Positions 56,720-64,000 of a stretch of 64,000 nucleotides of DNA are shown here, piece by piece. Within the stretch, counting starts at the first letter, position 1, and each line of letters opens with the position of its first letter. The DNA comes from Pteria penguin (lineage: Eukaryota; Mollusca; Bivalvia; Pterioida; Pteriidae). The notes under the pieces were generated by a model. It searched no databases, had not been told where the DNA came from, and worked only from the letters and a program-made list of their open reading frames with translations. The DNA lies in NCBI GenBank assembly GCA_035048485.1, contig CM068581.1, positions 60,432,393-60,496,392 of the forward strand, written 5' to 3'. A program made the position numbers and the translations under genes.

Positions 56720-56883
56720 ATGTTATGACCCTGACCTCAAGAAAAATCCATAAGTATTTTGTAATAGGCATATATCCTTTGAATTTAATTTGTGCCGTAT
56801 TGTACTGTGGCTTAGACCTTAAAATTACTAGACATTTTATTGTCTTTATTGCAAGGCACGTCCAAATTTGGTGTAGATCTTAG
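56720..56883 (+). CDS. candidate terminal exon, hydrophobic
   Basis: A strong acceptor (TTTTCCATATTGTTTTAG) is followed by 53 codons to TAG at 56881-56883. The peptide has VMTLTSRKIHKYFVIGIYPL and NLICAVLYCGLDLKITRHFI, giving one likely membrane helix between basic flanks. No polyA signal or family is recognised. AT-rich DNA readily yields such hydrophobic frames. Confidence 0.22.
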
Positions 56884-56889
56884 TATCTG

Positions 56890-57310
56890 AAAATATGCAA
56901 AATATTTTCAATAATCAAAATAGAAACCAAACCTTCCAAATTTGTTCCTTTAAAACATAAGACTTGTTTATGAAGAAAATATTTGATTCTTAAATAAGTA
57001 CACTGAAGCAGATGTCATCAACATATTTCTTATCAATGAGAGTTTTGTGCTGTTTAGACGAAAAGGTTTTATGTCAAATTGTCGGTATTCTAATGGGAAA
57101 CAAATGTATCGTATTCCCATCATTTTTTACAATAAATTCGAAGTTAAATTTATTCAGTCTTCGCTTAAAAAGCAATAAGCACTTTGACCAAACGTCACAT
57201 ACAGACATATAGCTTACTTTAATTTCGGTTGATAATGCTGATTTCGCACAAGAACGTAGCATCACATACACAGATTAACTAGAAGTTCGAAAATTCATGT
57301 AGAGTAGCAA
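56890..57310. other. AT-rich spacer with frames open on both strands
   Basis: At 57012-57271 both strands carry frames of 65-66 codons (plus: VLCQIVGILMGNKCIVFPSF; minus: FEFIVKNDGNTIHLFPIRIP). Nothing decides between them and I call neither. Confidence 0.25.
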
Positions 57311-57315
57311 TTCAG

Positions 57316-57538
57316 CTTTCCATCTTATATCATTCTATCTTTCGACATCGATGGTCACCTGAAAACCTTAATCGTTGCCAACCGTGAGGATTGCAATATC
57401 AGCATTAAAACATTCCCTTCATTAATAACAATATCCCATTGTCCACTACCTATGGCTTATTTATGTCTCACTTCAAACATTATTCAAGAGCGAGTTCAGA
57501 TTGCATTAATTTTGATCTGGGTGCAAACCGACTATTAA
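57316..57538 (+). CDS. candidate terminal exon, function unknown
   Basis: A frame open for 73 codons ends in TAA at 57536-57538. It includes SFDIDGHLKTLIVANREDCN, ISIKTFPSLITISHCPLPMA and IIQERVQIALILIWVQTDY. FDIDGHLKTLIVANRED is convincingly protein-like. The acceptor at 57314-57315 (AGCAATTCAG) lacks a pyrimidine tract, and a GTGAGG site inside might be a donor. No family is recognised. Confidence 0.25.
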
Positions 57539-57539
57539 A

Positions 57540-58030
57540 TAAACTTCTCAGCCAGGATGTGTCCTTGGTAGATTAACAATGTCACTGAGAAAGTTCTATC
57601 ATTTTGACAGCCGATTTCGACACCTGAAATATTTGGTACTTAAATGATTCGACGATTCCCACTAGATTTTCTTGACAGAAACCTCCGGTTTTGATACCGG
57701 ACTAATAGAATATAAATCTAATATTTATAATTAGCTTCAAAATATTTTACTTTCATTTATGATTATATTGTTTGAAAGTTTTAAGAGTAGAATATATCTA
57801 GCGATCATATTTCTCGATCAAAAAACAATAATATTTCTTAAAGCATATTTTGTGTCAGTGTTTATCTTATGTTTCGTACAAGTATAAATTCACACCTAAA
57901 ACTAAACGTGTGTTTATATGATTAGTAATTTTTTACGCACTATGCATGTGAAAGTGGCCTGACTTAAAAAAAAAGATAGTATCACTGTGTGTATATTTTG
58001 TAAAACACAGTTATTTTTCATTCTAATCAA
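57540..58030. other. AT-rich spacer
   Basis: No gene or repeat is recognised. Confidence 0.4.
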
Positions 58031-58037
58031 ATATCAA

Positions 58038-58270
58038 TTTGCTTCACGTCATGCGAAGATTCTTTACTTATACTGTGAGAAAATCTGCCTCATGCATTGA
58101 ACATAAACTGTCACCTATGCAATGACTCATTCAAAGCAGTGAGATTATTTACGTACTAACGTCTACATTTAAATAGGACCTCACTGTGTCGTCAGGAAAA
58201 CAGGACAAAGACGAGCAGCCTGTTGCACTCGAAAGCGGGGACTTTCAAGTCACTCGCCGGGCCTACTGAA
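58038..58270 (-). mobile_element. degraded tRNA-derived SINE
   Basis: Traces of the shared body are visible: CTGCCTCATGCATTGAACAT, AAAGCAGTGAG, and GCACTCGAAAGCGGGG in the position of the tRNA-like head. Confidence 0.5.
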
Positions 58271-58274
58271 AATC

Positions 58275-58621
58275 TGTGTCCATGCGTATTTAAGATCCAG
58301 AGTTATGTTCACGTTCCTAGTTCACTCTGTGGCATGGTAGTGATGAAGTTAATATGATAGCACTGATTAAATAACTGTAAATGTCGTCATATATACTTAA
58401 ATAACATGTAATATTAAAATAATACAGTTAAAGAAAAACAGATATTATTGATGACTAGCCATGCAGTAAAGTATTTATGACTAACTTCTCTTGTTGTTAA
58501 ACGCATTATTGCGGTAACGAACTCAAGTTCACTTTAAATTCTGTGTTAAAGCAAACGAGTGTTTTCAGTAGTCTTAGAGCGAGATAATAAAACACATCCT
58601 TTTTTCAATTTTGGCATCCCC

Positions 58622-58665
<44 letters not shown>

Positions 58666-60290
58666 GTCTCTCTCTTGAAACCCTTATGGGTTATGTAACA
58701 CATCATTTAGACCACTTGAAGATTTTATTAAACTTTCCTTTCGTCATATATTGATTGAAAATTTGTAATGTAAATTGAGACATCTAAACTCTATACTTTT
58801 TATTTCATTCTTTTTTGTCAAATTGAAATATATGTAAACGTATCCAATTTAAGCAAACTTTACATTAAAATACGGGTAATCATTTTGTATGACACAAAAA
58901 TAGTCCCAAACTCAAATAGTTTTGGCACTGTGTTGCTTGCCTATAATATCACTTTTTGAGATATTTCTATGAATAGTGGATATTGTAGAATAACATGATT
59001 ATATATATATGAGAAAATGTGGTTACTGAAGTACTCATGTAGACTTACTGCTATCAAACTAAGGTGAAATGCAACAATTCAACACTTCAAGTTTCATTCA
59101 ATTCATACCAAAAATTGAATCTCTTATGATTTGACAAAATTTAATGAGCGATAAATTTATGAATAAGCAACACAAAGATTTGTGGAACAAAATACTTAAA
59201 ACGCTTTGTAAAATCTCAAAATAACAAAATCTAATAGGAGATTTGGTTAATTTGATATAATGTTAAAAAAGGAGAAAATGTCTTATGAATAGATGTCTCT
59301 CTAAGATAACTACATGTACTACGAATTTTGTATAAATTATTTCTCATTCACTCATAAAAAAGTATTCAATGTTGGGTTCATAGAGTTCGTTTAGTGAGAC
59401 ACACAAACACGATCAGATGTTTCATCAAGTTTAAATTCAAACCAGATAGAAATATTTGGAAATTGTCCAGAATACTTATTTGATTAATTTCGTTTTATAT
59501 CATTTAAATCCCTTACGGCTTCGATTTCGTAATGTATAAAGCAATATATGTTTCAAAGCAGTGAGCATAAAAAAGTAGTTACGTAATGGAATTACTGACG
59601 CCAGATTTCAGATTTTTATTCTCAATATCCTCTTAAGATCAAATGTTTGGCATTCCCTACAACACGCAGCACCCATACATTTCACTCAAACGATAATAAC
59701 AGCCGCTAGTTTTATTACAAGGAAAAATTTGATGATATGCATTATATCGTTTGATAAAATATATGGTTTTTTGTTTTGGTTTGTTATGTAATGTTTCAAG
59801 GGGGAGTTGTTTGTTAATTCGTTTGTTTGGGTTTTTTTCTGAATCTGACTAATGATTAATACAAATGGTTGGTTTAAAATAATGGATTTAAAAGTATGGC
59901 CTTGTACATTTTCTGTTCGTTTAATTATCTACTAAACTAGACCATCAAGTGGCGTTAAATGTATAGTTATAGAGAACACATGAGCGCGTTGGAAAACCGT
60001 AAACAAACACCGCTCCTTCTGCGTCATTACTCAAAAATGATTTATGGCTTAACGGAATATCGATTAATATCGGTGTTAGATTCAAACAGGCCCAAAGCCA
60101 GTAGACTCAACTATTGGTACTTTGCACAGTAAACAGTTGTAATTACGTTGTAAGAAAACGATATAGACGTGATGGCTGGACAGATATAAATCATCAGGTA
60201 CTGAAAGAAATTGAAATCAAAATCAAATTTACATGTATATATATTTTTGTTCCGGTTTGAGATTTTATGTTCCCCGCAAATAATGTTGGG
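58275..60290. other. AT-rich spacer with CT microsatellite
   Basis: A CT run lies at 58623-58674. Otherwise no gene or repeat is recognised. Confidence 0.4.
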
Positions 60291-61030
60291 GGGGGGGGGG
60301 TATATAAGAATCACCCTGGGCGTCTGTGTGTTCGTCTGTTTGTCTGTCCATGAATCTTGTCCGGGCTATAACTTCTTCCTTTTACTTTGAAAAGAAATAA
60401 TATCTTACACAATTGTTGTCCATGACCCAAGGGTGTACCAAGGTCATATCAGGGTCAGAGTGGACACATGGTCAGAATTCCTGTCCGGGCCAAAACTTCC
60501 TTCACTTAAGTTGCAGGGAGATTATAAATGTTGTCCTGCCCAAATAGTGTGTCATGACTTTGAACCAACCTTATATCTACAAGATAAAGGTCGCAGTGGT
60601 TACATAGCCAAAATTCTTGTCCGGACTATAACATGATCCTGTTTTGTTAGAAGGAGACTATATTTTGCACAATCGTTTTTCATGACCCAAGGGTGTGTTA
60701 TGACCCTGAACCACGGTCATAAGATCAAGTTCAAAGTGTATAAAAAAACAAAATTCCCGTTCGGGTCATAGCTTCTTCCTTTTAAGTTTGAGGAAGATAA
60801 TATTTTGCACAACCGTTGTCCACAACCCAAATATATGTCATATCTATGAAGAAAGGTCAAGGTTAATGTGCACAAAAACCAGAATTCCTGTTTGGGCCTT
60901 AACGTCTGCCCTGTACGTTGGAGGTAGATTGTATTTTACTCATTTGTTGTCCATGATCCAAGGGTGTGCCATGACCTTAAACCAAGGTCATATCTACAAG
61001 GTCAAAGTCAGAATGCACACATACTAGAAT
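60287..61030 (+). repeat. about 130-bp tandem family, five units
   Basis: After a G tract and GTCTGTTTGTCTGTCC, units repeat CATGACCCAAGGGTGT, GGTCATAT and TCCGGGC near 60421, 60535, 60681, 60822 and 60952. Frames of 67-79 codons within it are artefacts. Confidence 0.7.
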
Positions 61031-61034
61031 TCTT

Positions 61035-61465
61035 ATATTCATTGATTATACCTCAAAATATACAATTACAGTTATACCAGTGATGTATCTTGGGATGAAT
61101 AAATGCATTTTTCAACTTTGTTGGTATTTGTCCCATTAGGACAGCTCTAGGTCTTTTCAAAGGGGATTTCTAAGTTTCAAATTTTAGCATGATTTTTTAT
61201 TTTCCTACTTTGTTCTGTTTTGTTTCTGATTGGGAAACAAAGATTATAAATATCTAGACACTATATGCTGTATAGCAATATCTCAGTGTTTGATATATCA
61301 CTTTGATGGAATAAGGATGACATTGTGCGTTTTCTGTATATGATCGGTATAGATATAATGGGAGTTGGTCAGTTCTATCACTGTTTAATGCCTAAGGTAT
61401 GAATTATGAACGTATCAATTTAACGATCTCTGACATCTTATGTTTCAGACGTTTGAAAGATGTAA
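61035..61465. other. AT-rich spacer
   Basis: No gene or repeat is recognised. Confidence 0.4.
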
Positions 61466-61466
61466 A

Positions 61467-61592
61467 GGGGCAGGCGTGGTGTATTGGTTAAGCGCTTGGC
61501 TTGCGGCGCCGACGATCCGGGTTCGATTCCTGGGTTGCGCCACTATGTTTAAGAGGTTGGTAACCTCCAATTAACCTTCAACCTTCAACCTT
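61467..61592 (+). mobile_element. short tRNA-derived SINE, tRNA fold intact
   Basis: 61473-61542 folds as a tRNA. The acceptor pairs GGCGTGG with TTGCGCC, the anticodon stem pairs TTGGC with GCCGA around loop TTGCGGC (anticodon GCG), and the T arm is CCGGG-TTCGATT-CCTGG. A short body and AACCTTC repeats follow, which argues for a SINE instead of a functional tRNA gene. Confidence 0.65.
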
Positions 61593-61842
61593 GAAAAATG
61601 TAAATATTTCTACGTCTGGAACCACAATGATTGGGTAAATGAGTAAATTGAAAATTTTATGGTATGTCGCTGATACCATTAATTTTGCATAATTTGTTAA
61701 CTTACATTGACTTTTGAGCAAAACTCTCTCTCTCTCTCTCTCTCTAGAACGTTCTATTAGTTTAACGTTCGAAATCGGTCAGAGTACTTTAAATAAGCTA
61801 CGAAGTTGTAATAAATATAGAACATATATACTTTATAATTTA

Positions 61843-61890
61843 GTGCACCATATGCGCATTTCGACAACTTATGTCTCTTCAGTGATGCTC
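61843..61890 (-). ncRNA. hammerhead-core-like motif, unit 1
   Basis: The minus strand reads GAGCATC-A-CTGAAGA, then stem GACA / TGTC around TAAGT, then GAAA-TGCGC. CTGANGA plus stem plus GAAA is the hammerhead core, and GCAT pairs with ATGC across it with ATC as an NUH triplet. Stem I is not visible, so activity is doubtful. Confidence 0.4.
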
Positions 61891-62192
61891 GTGGCCAAAT
61901 GATTGGAATTCCCAAAATATATAATTATTTGAAGAGCAGTGTTAAAACCAAAAATGACCGAAAAGTGAACCAAAGAATCTATCTAAGGACAGAGCTATGC
62001 ATGAGGGAGATACTCCTTAGTTTTAGAGTTATTTACTTAATTTGATGACTGAAAATTTGAAGTATATATTTAATGTCAGTACAAAAGCACTGAAAACTAG
62101 ACTTATGATGCCCTCGGGGACTATCAGTCCACCAGCAGTGACACCGGCCTAGTGGTTATAATAAATATAGAACATATATACTTTATAATTTA

Positions 62193-62240
62193 GTGCACCA
62201 TATGCGCATTTCGACAACTGATGTCTCTTCAGTGATGCTC
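62193..62240 (-). ncRNA. hammerhead-core-like motif, unit 2
   Basis: It is the same motif as unit 1. The single change within the motif falls in the stem II loop (TAAGT to TCAGT), leaving paired bases and core intact. Confidence 0.4.
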
Positions 62241-62542
62241 GTGGCCAAATGATTGGAATTCCCAAAATATATAATTATTTGAAGAGCAGTGTTAAAACTA
62301 AAATTGACCGAAAAGTGAACCAAAGAATCTATCTAAGGACAGAGCTATGCATGAGGGAGGTACTCCTTAGTTTTAGAGTTATTTACTTAATTTGATGACT
62401 GAAAATTTGAAGTATATATTCAATGTCAGTACAAAAGCACTGAAAACTAGACTTATGATGCCCTCGGGGACTATCAGTCCACCAGCAGTGACACCGGCCT
62501 AGTGGTTATAATAAATATAGAACATATATACTTTATAATTTA

Positions 62543-62590
62543 GTGCACCATATGCGCATTTCGACAACTTATGTCTCTTCAGTGATGCTC
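62543..62590 (-). ncRNA. hammerhead-core-like motif, unit 3
   Basis: The motif is identical to unit 1, in a unit that is truncated at its far end. Confidence 0.4.
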
Positions 62591-62799
62591 GTGGCCAAAT
62601 GATTGGAATTCCCAAAATAAATAATTATTTGAAGAGCAGTGTTAAAACCAAAAATGACCGAAAAGTGAACCAAAGAATCTATCTAAGGACAGAGCTATGC
62701 ATGAGGGAGATACTCCTTAGTTTTAGAGTTATTTACTTAATTTGATGACTGAAAATTTGAAGTACAAAAGCACTGAAAACTAGACAGTATTCTATAATA

Positions 62800-63070
62800 A
62801 GGTCAAGGAAAATATATGCTGAAGAGAAAATGGTCGTTTCAATGTTAACATTATGTTGTCAGAACACATACCATAAAATGGAATCGTAAGCAAATATGAT
62901 CTTTATCCATTACGATTGTGTGTGAAAATGTGTATATTGTATTGTATCATATTCATCTTTAGTTTTATCGTACGCTACAGAACAGTATAAAAAATCATTA
63001 TGTACGTTCTGAGGCAAGAAGTAGAAGACTTCACTAAAATGTATGCTAGTGTCCATCATAGGCAAAGAAA
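62800..63070. other. AT-rich spacer
   Basis: No gene or repeat is recognised. Confidence 0.4.
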
Positions 63071-63071
63071 T

Positions 63072-63073
<2 letters not shown>

Positions 63074-63126
<53 letters not shown>
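63074..63126. repeat. GA microsatellite
   Basis: An uninterrupted GA run of about 25 units. Confidence 0.95.
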
Positions 63127-63128
<2 letters not shown>

Positions 63129-63129
63129 C

Positions 63130-64000
63130 CCAAAAATGTTCTACTGTACAGCAATAACATTACAGACATTAAATAATAGTGCAGTTGGTATGGTTATATT
63201 TCGACTATGACGCAATGGTCTTGATCTAGACGGATCTATAGATGTTTTTGTACCAATGTGCTGATGCCAATTAGATGATTCACCTTATTTCATGCATGGA
63301 AATTGGATTTTATAGAGAGTATACTTAAATTCGATAGATTGATTTTCGTATTATGGAAAGGTTTAGACAAAATCTTTTCCAGCCAATCTTTTTTAGTCTG
63401 CTCAACCTCAGAGGCACAATATGACAAGTCTATTCAATCTTATTCCACCGTTGTCATTAAATAATTCAGTGAATGCCCATTTTATCATACTACTCATTTG
63501 GTGGTTGATGGTTTATCTGCAGAAAGCTTTAACAATCAAATTTGTAGCATTTGTCTGGGCGCAATACGCTTAATATCTGCGAGATTTACATATTTATAAC
63601 CAATAAATAATCAAAAGGGTACGGAACGATATTGCACTTAACTTAAATGTTATACGCAGTTACTGTTTAACAACCAAGAGATACTGAAAATGTGTTTTAT
63701 AATTCATGTATATACAGGTATTTTCAATCTTGTATCATTCTTAAATCCCTGATTAGAAAAAGACTGTTTAAAGGGAAAAAAAACCTTGTACACAACAAAA
63801 TGAATAAAGTTTGATATAGTAAATTTAATTTCCAGATTTTATTCTGGCCTGAACTATATCAAATAATGATATCGTCTATACACATGCAGCCAGGTAGAAA
63901 AAACTCATATTGTCATCTTTTACCAGCCACAAAACCAACGTCTCTTCAGGGGGATTTTACAAATGATATAGGCCATTTTAAAATAACCAAACCCAAAGTA
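63130..64000. other. AT-rich spacer
   Basis: No gene or repeat is recognised. Confidence 0.4.

Larger units (their letters stand above)
61811..62790 (-). repeat. 350-bp tandem repeat, nearly three units, hammerhead-like
   Basis: ATAAATATAGAACATATATA recurs at 61811, 62161 and 62511, a period of 350 bp with about 97 percent identity. The third unit is truncated. Each unit boundary carries ACACCGGCCTAGTGGTTAT, a tRNA A-box-like start matching the SINE heads in this window. Each unit carries the CTGAAGA ... GAAA motif on the minus strand. Isolated pieces occur at 45.5 and 56.1 kb. Confidence 0.9.

Noticed and set aside
61714..61902. A 62-codon plus-strand frame starting in a CT microsatellite
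   Set aside because: Its first third is Leu-Ser dipeptide repeats and the rest is the antisense of the 350-bp repeat.

Overview
The window is AT-rich eukaryotic DNA, most likely from a bivalve mollusc. It has no bacterial-style gene layout. The repeats point to a mollusc: tRNA-derived SINEs with TTGA-type tails, satellite-cored elements resembling the oyster 'pearl'/Helentron-derived (HINE) elements, several tandem families with 120-150 bp units, Tc1/mariner debris, and a 350-bp tandem repeat that I remember as widespread in mussels. The species cannot be fixed from the sequence.

Layout. 0-6 kb: two candidate exons, a short hAT-type MITE with an exact 8-bp target duplication, a 146-bp tandem family, a 35-bp hairpin, a second tandem family and a SINE. 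7-8.8 kb: a satellite-cored element with eleven 145-bp units. 10-13.8 kb: more 146-bp family copies, one inside terminal inverted repeats. 14-17 kb: G/T-rich arrays, one of 72-bp units, interrupted by a SINE. 18-28 kb: foldbacks, microsatellites, a SINE and scattered candidate exons. 28.4-29.3 kb: twenty-six 33-bp units with higher-order order. 30-38 kb: four fragments of one reverse-transcriptase retroelement, one split by a 476-bp TA-flanked MITE, a duplicated exon-like block, and a possible gene 3' end. 39-46 kb: tandem families, a 31-bp minisatellite, a Tc1 pseudogene and candidate exons. 46.5-48.2 kb: a second satellite-cored element. 50.5-51.9 kb: two opposed mariner remnants and a SINE. 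53-58 kb: a candidate membrane micropeptide, an 80-bp array and an inverted repeat around a CA tract. 60-63 kb: another tandem family, a tRNA-like SINE, and a 350-bp array carrying a hammerhead-core-like motif on the minus strand.

Genes. No complete host gene can be assembled. I list short open segments with splice-like borders, or with start and stop, as candidate exons. At this base composition tens of such segments are expected by chance, so confidence is kept low. The mobile-element calls rest on recognisable motifs, target duplications or inverted ends and are much firmer.
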